From positions 1-64,000 of the forward strand of contig DASRII010000216.1 in NCBI GenBank assembly GCA_035650075.1: a stretch of 64,000 bases of DNA, written 5' to 3'. This document shows, one piece after another, positions 1 to 7,761 of the stretch. A model generated the notes under the pieces. It had not been told where the DNA came from and ran no database searches. It saw nothing but the letters and a program-made list of their open reading frames with translations. The position numbers and the translations under genes were made by a program. The stretch comes from DASSUC01 sp035650075 (GTDB taxonomy: Bacteria; Actinomycetota; Actinomycetes; Mycobacteriales; Micromonosporaceae). The stretch's first letter is position 1, and the number at the start of each line of letters is the position of its first letter.

Positions 1-2
1 CG

Positions 3-239
3 ACCTGGGCGCCGTTCCGGACGGTGTACCTGTCGTACCTGATGCGCGCGCTGCCGGCGGTGGCCCGGCGGGTAGCCAGCAACCCGGATGCGTACGTCTA
101 CCTGGCCGAGTCGATCCGGGCCTGGCCGGACCAGGCGGCCCTCGCGCGCCGGATCGCCGACGCCGGCTGGGAACAGGTGAGCTGGCGCAACCTCACCGGC
201 GGCGTCGTTGCCCTGCACAGAGCTATCCGATCCGCGTAA
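3..239 (+). CDS. menG: Demethylmenaquinone methyltransferase, C-terminal part
   Basis: The frame enters from the left edge, so only the last 78 or so residues are present. The stretch YLAESIRAWPDQ followed by AGW, LTGG and ALH is the usual C-terminal end of the UbiE/MenG family. The complete enzyme C-methylates demethylmenaquinone using S-adenosylmethionine, the last step of menaquinone synthesis; the SAM-binding half lies outside the window. The context supports MenG over other UbiE-type enzymes, because the menaquinone reductase menJ, complex I and a polyprenyl diphosphate synthase follow on the same strand. No start can be given. Confidence 0.8.
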   Translation, partial: TWAPFRTVYLSYLMRALPAVARRVASNPDAYVYLAESIRAWPDQAALARRIADAGWEQVSWRNLTGGVVALHRAIRSA

Positions 240-290
240 TTTGCCGCTCTTGCCGGTATCGCTCCCCTATCCTCCTCGTGAGGGGGAACC

Positions 291-677
291 ATGGCTGAGC
301 GGTTCGCAGCGGTCGATCTCGATCGTGCGGTAGCCGAGTGCGCCACGCGCTATCTCGGTACGTGCGAAGGCAGCAGGAACGGCGAAGGGCCCGCGACCCA
401 GGAGCTGGCGGACCAGTTGCGCTCGCTCGTAGCGCGCAACCCGCAACTGGCCCGCAGCATCGTCGAGCAACTCGCGCGCAGCATCGACACCGCGCTCGGT
501 GGCGCGTACACCGGCCACCTCGACCAGCTGTACGGGGTCGCGATCAGCGCCCTGCACCTCGACGAGGTACCGGCGATGGGCTTCCCGCTGGGCGGCGGGT
601 ACGGCAGCCCGCCCGTCAGGGTGTCGGAGCTGGAGGCGCACGCCCGGGCGGGCACGATGGAGGCATGGCAAAGCTGA
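291..677 (+). CDS. Hypothetical protein, 128 aa
   Basis: An ATG preceded by GAGGGGG opens a 128-residue frame with no family that I recognise. The product looks soluble: no signal peptide or membrane helix, a helical middle rich in Leu and Arg (about residues 35-75) and a Gly/Pro-rich end. Its 3' end overlaps the start of the next gene by 13 bp, which suggests translational coupling. The minus strand carries long frames here, but they have no comparable ribosome site. I call it a real gene of unknown function. Confidence 0.6.
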   Translation: MAERFAAVDLDRAVAECATRYLGTCEGSRNGEGPATQELADQLRSLVARNPQLARSIVEQLARSIDTALGGAYTGHLDQLYGVAISALHLDEVPAMGFPLGGGYGSPPVRVSELEAHARAGTMEAWQS

Positions 678-1213
678 TCTATACCGGCCTCCAGTCGCTC
701 GACGGTTACGTGGCGGACCCCAGCGGCGACTTCACCTGGGCCGCACCCGACGAAGAGGTGCACGCGTTCGTCAACGACCTGTCCCGTCAGGTCGGCACCC
801 ACCTTCTCGGGCGGCGGATGTACGAGGTGCTGCGTGTCTGGGACGACATGGGCTCCGACGAGCCGGTGATCCGGGACTTCGCGGAGATCTGGCGGTCCAC
901 GGACAAGGTCGTGTACTCCACGTCGCTCGATGAGGTCTCGACCGCGCGGACGCGGCTGGAGCGCACCTTCGACCCGGAAGCCGTACGGCAGTGGAAGGCG
1001 GAATCCGAGCGGGATCTGTCGGTGGGCGGCCCACACCTCGCGGCGCAGGCCGTGGACGCCGGGTTGGTGGACGAGTACCACCTGTTCCTGTCGCCCGTCA
1101 TCGTGGGCGGCGGCAACGCGTACCTCCCCGGTGGGGTGCGACGGGACCTCGAACTGCTCGACGAGCGTCGATTCGGCAACGGTGTCGTGCACCTGCGTTA
1201 TGGCGCCAGGTAA
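665..1213 (+). CDS. Dihydrofolate reductase / RibD C-terminal domain family protein
   Basis: This 182-residue protein has the layout of the small stand-alone DHFR-like (RibD_C) proteins common in actinomycetes. It begins with a Thr-Gly-Leu-Gln-Ser-Leu-Asp-Gly-Tyr-Val strand, has LLGRRMYEVL around residue 50, SVGGPHLAAQAVDAGLVDEY near residue 120 and the closing SPVIVGGGNAYLP motif. It probably binds NADPH and reduces a small substrate, but members of this subfamily are mostly uncharacterised. I chose the ATG at 665, where the conserved domain begins; a longer upstream frame adds only low-complexity Arg/Ala sequence. It overlaps the preceding gene by 13 bp. Confidence 0.8.
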   Translation: MAKLIYTGLQSLDGYVADPSGDFTWAAPDEEVHAFVNDLSRQVGTHLLGRRMYEVLRVWDDMGSDEPVIRDFAEIWRSTDKVVYSTSLDEVSTARTRLERTFDPEAVRQWKAESERDLSVGGPHLAAQAVDAGLVDEYHLFLSPVIVGGGNAYLPGGVRRDLELLDERRFGNGVVHLRYGAR

Positions 1214-1227
1214 GCCGAAACGGTCGG

Positions 1228-1241
1228 TTAGGGTCACCTAA
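1228..1241. promoter_or_regulatory. Inverted repeat TTAGG-N4-CCTAA with a nearby direct repeat
   Basis: TTAGGGTCACCTAA has perfect 5-bp arms. The octamer GGGTCACC inside it recurs at 1250-1257, 19 bp downstream. Both lie around the candidate -35 region of the menJ-nuo promoter, so they could be an operator. The arms resemble half-sites of DtxR/IdeR iron boxes, but the spacing does not fit that consensus. Confidence 0.3.
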
Positions 1242-1242
1242 G

Positions 1243-1273
1243 TCGACAGGGGTCACCACAGCGGTTCTAGACT
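1243..1273 (+). promoter_or_regulatory. Candidate promoter for menJ-nuoA-N
   Basis: TCGACA at 1243-1248 and TAGACT at 1268-1273 resemble -35 and -10 hexamers, although the 19-bp spacer is long. Transcription would begin near 1280, which places the Rex-type operator just downstream of the start site. This is inferred from hexamer similarity only. Confidence 0.3.
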
Positions 1274-1287
1274 GCTGGCCGGACCGC

Positions 1288-1305
1288 TTGTGAAGACTTT
1301 CACGA
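1288..1305. promoter_or_regulatory. Rex operator (ROP) upstream of menJ-nuo
   Basis: TTGTGAAGACTTTCACGA reads TTGTGAA-N4-TTCACgA, one base from a perfect inverted repeat. It matches the published Rex operator pattern TTGTGAA-N4-TTCACAA. Rex is the NADH/NAD+-sensing repressor of Gram-positive bacteria and is known to control the nuo operon in Streptomyces coelicolor. The site ends 26 bp before the menJ start, so binding would block transcription of the whole cluster when NADH is low. Confidence 0.8.
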
Positions 1306-1331
1306 GCGTTAAGGGTGCGGGGAGGTGGCCC

Positions 1332-2609
1332 GTGACGCAGATCCAGCAAGACGCCGACGTCATCGTCGTCGGGGCCGGACCGGGCGGCTCGGCCGCCGCG
1401 TACCACCTGGCGCAGCAAGGCGCTCGCGTGCTGCTGCTGGAGAAGGCCGAGTTCCCGCGCGAGAAAGTGTGCGGGGACGGCCTGACGCCGCGCGCGGTCA
1501 AGCAACTGGTCCGGATGGGCGTCGACCTCGACGGCCCGGGCTGGTTGCGGAACAAGGGTCTGCGCATCATCGGCGGCGGCATCCGCATGGAGCTGGACTG
1601 GCCGGACCTGGCTACCTATCCCAACTACGGGCTCACGAGGACGAGGCTCGACTTCGACGACCTGCTCGCCAAGCAGGCGGTCAAGGCCGGGGCCGAGTTG
1701 CGGACGAGCCACACGGTGACCGGGCCGGTGCTCGACGCTTCCACGGGCCGGGTCGCCGGCGTCGAAGCGGAGGTCGGGCCGGAGAAGAAGCCGGAGACGT
1801 TCCGGGCGCCGCTGATCCTGGCCGCCGACGGGGTGTCCGGGCGGTTTCCCATCACGCTCGGCCTGAACAAGCGCGAGGACCGGCCGATCGGCGTCGCGGT
1901 CCGGCAGTACTACCGGTCACCCGCGCGGCACGACGACGAGTACCTCGAGTCGTGGCTCGAGCTGCGTACCCGCGACGGTGGCGACGCGATGCTGCCGGGG
2001 TACGGCTGGATCTTCGGTATGGGCGACGGGCGGGTGAACGTCGGCCTCGGCGTGCTGAACTCCTCGGTCGCCTTCGGCAAGACGAACTACAAGAAGATGC
2101 TCCTCGACTGGCTGGCCGGTACCCCCGACGACTGGGGGATGAACGACCCGGCCAATGCCGACGGCCCGATCCTGGGCGCCGCGCTGCCGATGGGCTTCAA
2201 CCGGGTACCGCACTACACCCGCGGGGTAATGCTCGTCGGTGACTGCGGTGGCATGGTCAACCCCTTCAACGGCGAAGGGATCGCGTACGCGATGGAGTCC
2301 GGCGAACTGGCCGCCGACATCGCGATGCAGGCGCTCGCACGGCCGGCCGGTCCCGAGCGCGAACGTGCGCTACTGCACTACCCGGCCGAGTTGAAGACCC
2401 GCTACGGCGGGTACTACCGGCTCGGCGGGGTGTTCGTGAAGCTCATCGGGAAGCCACGTTTGATCAGAGCGGCTACCCAGCACGGTCTACCGCACCCGAC
2501 GCTCATGCGGTTCGTCTTCAAGCTGCTGGCGAACCTCACCGACCCGCGGGGTGGAGATGCGATGGACCGGATCATCAATGCGCTGACCAGGGTGGCTCCC
2601 GCGGTCTAA
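1332..2609 (+). CDS. menJ: Menaquinone reductase (geranylgeranyl reductase family)
   Basis: A 425-residue FAD-dependent oxidoreductase of the geranylgeranyl reductase family. The N-terminus has the Rossmann motif VGAGPGGSAAAYHLAQQG, then LLEKAEFPREKVCGDGLTPR, and a second FAD motif VMLVGDCGGMVNPFNGEGI in the C-terminal half. In mycobacteria MenJ saturates one isoprene unit of the menaquinone tail; I assign that role from the family and from the menG, nuo and prenyl synthase neighbours. I chose the GTG at 1332 because GGGGAGG (1319-1325) lies 6 bp upstream. A GTG at 1290 would overlap the Rex site and add 14 residues unlike the family. It is probably the first gene of the nuo transcript. Confidence 0.82.
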   Translation: MTQIQQDADVIVVGAGPGGSAAAYHLAQQGARVLLLEKAEFPREKVCGDGLTPRAVKQLVRMGVDLDGPGWLRNKGLRIIGGGIRMELDWPDLATYPNYGLTRTRLDFDDLLAKQAVKAGAELRTSHTVTGPVLDASTGRVAGVEAEVGPEKKPETFRAPLILAADGVSGRFPITLGLNKREDRPIGVAVRQYYRSPARHDDEYLESWLELRTRDGGDAMLPGYGWIFGMGDGRVNVGLGVLNSSVAFGKTNYKKMLLDWLAGTPDDWGMNDPANADGPILGAALPMGFNRVPHYTRGVMLVGDCGGMVNPFNGEGIAYAMESGELAADIAMQALARPAGPERERALLHYPAELKTRYGGYYRLGGVFVKLIGKPRLIRAATQHGLPHPTLMRFVFKLLANLTDPRGGDAMDRIINALTRVAPAV

Positions 2610-2644
2610 TAGGGTGAACCCGTAGAAATCGCTGAGAGGAGAAC

Positions 2645-3010
2645 ATGTCGCTCTCGCCGTACGTCCCGATCGTGGCGCTGTTCGGTGTCGCCGCGCTGTT
2701 CGCGCTGTTCTCCGTGGCGATCGCGCCCATCGTCGGCCCGCGCCGGTTCAACCGGGCCAAGCTCGAAGCGTACGAGTGCGGCATCGAGCCGACGCCCCAG
2801 CCGGTGGGTGGAGGCCGGTTCCCGGTCAAGTTCTACCTGACCGCGATGCTCTTCATCATCTTCGACATCGAGATCATCTTCCTGTACCCGTGGGCCGTGT
2901 CGTTCAACATGCTCGGCCTGTTCGGGTTCGTCGAGATGGTTCTCTTCATCGGCACGGTCTTCATCGCGTACGCCTATGTCTGGCGACGCGGGGGCCTGAA
3001 CTGGGACTGA
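2645..3010 (+). CDS. nuoA: NADH-quinone oxidoreductase subunit A
   Basis: A 121-residue membrane subunit of complex I. Three hydrophobic segments are visible (about residues 7-30, 62-85 and 90-112), with the family's YECGIEP motif after the first and the KFYLTAMLFIIFDIEIIF core in the second. NuoA helps form the quinone-tunnel side of the membrane arm. GAGAGGAG lies just before the ATG. The 35-bp gap from menJ contains no evident terminator, consistent with cotranscription. Confidence 0.97.
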   Translation: MSLSPYVPIVALFGVAALFALFSVAIAPIVGPRRFNRAKLEAYECGIEPTPQPVGGGRFPVKFYLTAMLFIIFDIEIIFLYPWAVSFNMLGLFGFVEMVLFIGTVFIAYAYVWRRGGLNWD

Positions 3011-3015
3011 GGGTC

Positions 3016-3658
<643 letters not shown>

Positions 3659-3666
<8 letters not shown>

Positions 3667-4372
3667 CTCACCCGTACCCACTCCACCGATCGGCGCCACC
3701 TCCGGCGCGCCGGCCGAGTTCCCACCGGCCAGCCCGGCCGGGCGCGGCATGTTCGGCATCGCGGGCAGTGGGGACACCTCCGGCTTCGGCGGCTTGGTCC
3801 GGCGGAGGCCCGCGGCGGTGGACACCCCGCGGCCGTACGGCGAATGGTTCGACGAGGTCGTCGACGCGCTGGAGGAGGCGTACCCCGGGTTCGACGACGC
3901 GATCGAGCGGGTCGTGGTGGACCGCGGCGAACTGACCCTCCACATCAGACCCGAGCGGATCGCCGAGGTCTGCCAGATTCTGCGGGACGACGAGGCATTG
4001 CGCTTCGAATTCTGCTCGTCAGTGTCCGGTGTGGACTATCTCGGCGAGCCGGACGGGCGCCGGCTGCACGCCGTCTACCACCTCGTGTCGCTGACCTACC
4101 GCCGGCGTATCCGGCTCGAGGCGGCGGTGACCGCGGAGAAGCCGCACGTGCCGAGTGTCACGTCGGTCTACCCGACCGCGGACTGGCAGGAGCGCGAGGC
4201 GTACGACATGTTCGGCATCATCTTCGACGGCCACCCGAACCTGACCCGGATCCTCATGCCGGACGACTGGGAGGGGTTCCCGCAGCGCAAGGACTACCCG
4301 CTCGGGGGCGTACCGGTCGAGTACAAGGGCGCCGAGATACCACCGCCGGATCAGCGGAGGTCGTACCAATGA
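3659..4372 (+). CDS. nuoC: NADH-quinone oxidoreductase subunit C
   Basis: A 237-residue peripheral-arm subunit (30-kDa type). The first 55 or so residues are a Pro/Ala/Gly-rich extension typical of actinobacterial NuoC. The conserved core then includes FEFCSSVSGVDY and the signature EREAYDMFGIIFDGHP, followed by MPDDWEGFPQRKDYPLGG. It is separate from nuoD, unlike the fused NuoCD of enterobacteria. Start and stop overlap the neighbouring nuo genes (8 bp with nuoB, 4 bp with nuoD), indicating translational coupling. Confidence 0.97.
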
Positions 4373-5688
4373 CGAGTTATGCCGAAGCCAGGGAGACGAC
4401 CGAAGGTCGCGTGTTCACGGTCACGGGCGGCGACTGGGACACCGTCGTCAGTGGACACGACCCGCTGTCCGAGGAACGGATCGTGGTCAACCTCGGCCCG
4501 CAGCACCCGTCGACGCACGGCGTACTCCGGCTGATCCTCGAGCTCGAGGGTGAGACGGTCACCGAGGTGCGGACCGTCGTCGGGTACCTGCACACCGGCA
4601 TCGAGAAGAACCTCGAGTACCGCAACTGGACGCAGGGCACGACGTTCGTCACGCGCATGGACTACCTCGCGCCGATGTTCAACGAGGCCGGGTACTGCCT
4701 CGCGGTCGAGAAGTTGCTCGGTATCTCCGACGAGGTGCCGAAGCGGGCCAACACGATCCGCGTACTGATGATGGAGCTGAACCGGATCTCCTCGCACCTG
4801 GTCTGGCTGGCCACGACCGGCCTGGAACTCGGCGCGCTGTCGATGATGCTGTACGGCTTCCGCGAGCGGGAGTTCATCCTCGACATCTTCGAGCTGACGT
4901 CCGGACTACGGATGAACCACGCGTACATCCGGCCGGGCGGCGTCTCGCAGGATCTGCCCGACGAGGCGGTGAAACGGATCCGCGAGTTCCTCGGCTTCAT
5001 GCCCAAGCGGCTGAAGGAGTACGAGAACCTGCTCTCCGGCCAGCCGATCTGGCAGCAGCGCACGAAGGGCGTGGCGGTACTGGACGTGACCGGTTGCCTG
5101 GCGCTCGGCGTCACCGGCCCGGTGCTGCGGTCCGCCGGACTGCCATGGGACCTGCGCAAGACGATGCCGTACTGCGGCTACGAGACGTACGAGTTCGACG
5201 TGCCGACGCGGACCGAGGGCGACGTGTACGCGCGGTACCAGGTGCGCCTGGATGAGATGCGGGAATCCCTGAAGATCGTCGAGCAGGCGCTCGACCGGCT
5301 CGAGCCCGGCCCGGTGATGGTGGCCAACCGGAAGATCGCCTGGCCGGCGCAGCTGGCTATCGGTACCGACGGCCTCGGCAACTCGCTCGAGCACATCGCG
5401 AAGATCATGGGTCAGTCCATGGAGGCGCTGATCCACCACTTCAAGCTCGTCACCGAGGGCTTCCGGGTACCGCCCGGCCAGGTGTACGTGGCGATCGAGG
5501 CGCCACGGGGCGAGTTGGGCGTGCACGCGGTCAGCGACGGGGGGACCCGGCCGTACCGCGTGCACTACCGCGAGCCGAGCTTCGTGAACCTGCAGGCGAT
5601 CCCGGCGATCGCGGAGGGCGGTCTGCTCGCCGACGTCATCGCCGGCGGTGCGTCGCTGGACCCGGTGATGGGTGGGTGTGACAGGTAA
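4369..5688 (+). CDS. nuoD: NADH-quinone oxidoreductase subunit D
   Basis: A 439-residue 49-kDa-type subunit that forms the quinone site together with NuoB. The hallmark NLGPQHPSTHGVLRL is near residue 45, HTGIEKN near residue 73, and MNHAYIRPGGVSQDLP in the middle. The C-terminus has the hydrogenase-like APRGELG motif, and the last visible motif is VMGGCDR. The ATG overlaps the nuoC stop by 4 bp (ATGA). Its stop shares a base with the nuoE start. Confidence 0.97.
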   Translation: MTSYAEARETTEGRVFTVTGGDWDTVVSGHDPLSEERIVVNLGPQHPSTHGVLRLILELEGETVTEVRTVVGYLHTGIEKNLEYRNWTQGTTFVTRMDYLAPMFNEAGYCLAVEKLLGISDEVPKRANTIRVLMMELNRISSHLVWLATTGLELGALSMMLYGFREREFILDIFELTSGLRMNHAYIRPGGVSQDLPDEAVKRIREFLGFMPKRLKEYENLLSGQPIWQQRTKGVAVLDVTGCLALGVTGPVLRSAGLPWDLRKTMPYCGYETYEFDVPTRTEGDVYARYQVRLDEMRESLKIVEQALDRLEPGPVMVANRKIAWPAQLAIGTDGLGNSLEHIAKIMGQSMEALIHHFKLVTEGFRVPPGQVYVAIEAPRGELGVHAVSDGGTRPYRVHYREPSFVNLQAIPAIAEGGLLADVIAGGASLDPVMGGCDR

Positions 5689-6377
5689 TGGCGTTGGGTG
5701 AGTCCACAGTGGAACGCGCGCGCGAGATCATCGCGCGCTACCCGCAGGGGAAGGAGCGCTCGGCGCTGCTCCCGCTGCTGCACCTCGTGCAGGCCGAGGA
5801 GGGGTACATCACCACGGCCGGCGTCGAGTTCTGCGCCGACCAGCTCGGCCTGACCAAGGCGCAGGTCGGTGCGGTGGCGACGTTCTACACGATGTACAAG
5901 CGCCGGCCGGCCGGTGACTGGCTGGTCAGCGTCTGCACGAACACGATGTGCAACGTCCTCGGTGGACAGCAGGTATACGACCGGCTGTCCGAGTACCTGG
6001 GTGTCGGGCACGAGGAGACGACCGCTGACGGCACGATCACCCTGGAGCACGCCGAGTGCCTGGCGGCGTGCGACTACGGCCCGGTGCTGACGGTCAACTA
6101 CGAGTTCTTCGACTTCGTCACGCCCGACGCCGCGGAGTCCATTGTGGACGGTCTGCGGAACGGTGCGCTCCCGAGGCCCAGCCGGGGGGCCCGGCTGTGC
6201 GCGTTGCGGGAGATGTCGATGCAGTTGGCCGGCCTGGTGGAGGGACGCGAGGCCGGCGTCGAGGACGGTGCCGCGGGCGAGTCCACGTTGCGCGGCAACC
6301 GGCTGGCCGAGGAGTACGGGATCAGCGTGCCGGGCTACAACCCTGATACGCCCATCCCCAGTGGAAAGGCGACGTGA
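5688..6377 (+). CDS. nuoE: NADH-quinone oxidoreductase subunit E
   Basis: A 229-residue thioredoxin-like ferredoxin subunit of the NADH-oxidising module. Four cysteines that bind the 2Fe-2S cluster N1a are visible: Cys83 and Cys88 (VCTNTMC) and Cys124 and Cys128 (ECLAAC). The part after residue 160 is an actinobacterial-type extension, which makes the protein longer than E. coli NuoE. The start overlaps the nuoD stop by one base (TAATG). Confidence 0.96.
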   Translation: MALGESTVERAREIIARYPQGKERSALLPLLHLVQAEEGYITTAGVEFCADQLGLTKAQVGAVATFYTMYKRRPAGDWLVSVCTNTMCNVLGGQQVYDRLSEYLGVGHEETTADGTITLEHAECLAACDYGPVLTVNYEFFDFVTPDAAESIVDGLRNGALPRPSRGARLCALREMSMQLAGLVEGREAGVEDGAAGESTLRGNRLAEEYGISVPGYNPDTPIPSGKAT

Positions 6378-6444
6378 TGACCGAGCCGCTTGCGCGAGGT
6401 CCAGTGTTATGTCATGACGGCGCCGACCGAAGGGAGGCGCGGTC

Positions 6445-7761
6445 ATGACCGCTCCTTCCAAGGAGGTCCTGGCCAAGCTCACGCCGGTACTGACCAAGCG
6501 ATGGCTGTCGCCGGACGCCTGGCGACTGTCGGTCTACGAGCAGCTGGACGGGTACGCGGCGCTGCGCAAGGCGCTGAAGGCGCACCAGGACGACCTCATC
6601 GCGCTCATCAAGGACTCCGGCCTGCGCGGACGAGGGGGAGCCGGCTTCCCCACCGGGCTCAAGTGGGGCTTCATTCCGCAGAACGACGGCAAGCCGCACT
6701 ACCTCGTGGTCAACGCCGACGAAGGGGAGCCCGGTACCTGCAAGGACCTGCCGCTGATGATGCACGACCCGCACTCGTTGCTCGAGGGCATCGTGATCGC
6801 GGCGTACGCCATCCGCGCCCACCACGCCTTCGTCTACGTACGCGGTGAGGCGGTCCACGCGGCCCGCCGGCTGCGCAACGCGGTGGCCGAGGCGTACGAG
6901 GCCGGCTACCTCGGCAAGGACATCCTGGGCACCGGCTTCGACCTCGACGTGGTCATCCACTGTGGAGCGGGTGCGTACATCTGTGGCGAGGAGACCGCGC
7001 TGCTGGACTCGCTGGAGGGGTTCCGCGGCCAACCCCGGCTGCGCCCGCCGTTCCCGGCCACGCACGGGCTCTACGCCTGCCCGACGGTCGTCAACAACGT
7101 GGGCACGATCGCGAGTGTGCCGTACATCGTGCTCGGCGGCGCCGCTTGGTGGAAGAGCATGGGCACCGAGAAGTCCAGCGGCCCGATGATCTACTCGCTG
7201 TCCGGCCGGGTCGCGAACCCGGGCCAGTACGAGTGCTCGATGGGCATCACCCTGCGCGAGCTGATCGAGCTGGCGGGCGGCATGCTGCCCGGTCACCAGC
7301 TGAAGTTCTGGACGCCCGGTGGCTCGTCGACCCCGTTGCTGACCGCCGACCATCTCGACGTGCCGCTGGACTTCGAGTCGGTAGCGGCGGCCGGGTCGAT
7401 CCTCGGTACGACCGCGACGCAGATCTTCTCCGACCAGGACTGCCCGGTGTACGCGACGTGGCGGTGGCTCGAGTTCTACCACCACGAGTCCTGCGGGAAA
7501 TGTACGCCGTGCCGCGAGGGCAACTACTGGATGAAGGGGATCTACCGGCGGATCCTGTCCGGAGCCGGTACCCACGAAGACCTCGACACGTTGCGGGACA
7601 CCTGTGACAACATCCTCGGCCGCTCGTTCTGCGGGCTCGGCGACGGCGCAACGAGCCCCGTGACGTCGTCGCTGCAGTTCTTCGAGGAGGACTACCTCGA
7701 CTACATCGAGGGCCGCACGGCTCCGGTGTTCACCGGCCGCGAACTCGTAGGGGCGCACTAG
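6445..7761 (+). CDS. nuoF: NADH-quinone oxidoreductase subunit F
   Basis: A 438-residue subunit that binds NADH and FMN and carries the 4Fe-4S cluster N3. The FMN/NADH motif GRGGAGFPTGLKW lies at residues 62-74, ADEGEPGTCKD near residue 91, GAGAYICGEETALL near 175, and the cluster ligands as ESCGKCTPCREG near 350 plus a Cys in RSFCGLGDGA. GGGAGG lies 10 bp before the ATG. The 67-bp gap from nuoE is one of the few real gaps in the operon and includes a second GTCATGAC, so an earlier start is conceivable but has a weaker ribosome site. Confidence 0.97.
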   Translation: MTAPSKEVLAKLTPVLTKRWLSPDAWRLSVYEQLDGYAALRKALKAHQDDLIALIKDSGLRGRGGAGFPTGLKWGFIPQNDGKPHYLVVNADEGEPGTCKDLPLMMHDPHSLLEGIVIAAYAIRAHHAFVYVRGEAVHAARRLRNAVAEAYEAGYLGKDILGTGFDLDVVIHCGAGAYICGEETALLDSLEGFRGQPRLRPPFPATHGLYACPTVVNNVGTIASVPYIVLGGAAWWKSMGTEKSSGPMIYSLSGRVANPGQYECSMGITLRELIELAGGMLPGHQLKFWTPGGSSTPLLTADHLDVPLDFESVAAAGSILGTTATQIFSDQDCPVYATWRWLEFYHHESCGKCTPCREGNYWMKGIYRRILSGAGTHEDLDTLRDTCDNILGRSFCGLGDGATSPVTSSLQFFEEDYLDYIEGRTAPVFTGRELVGAH

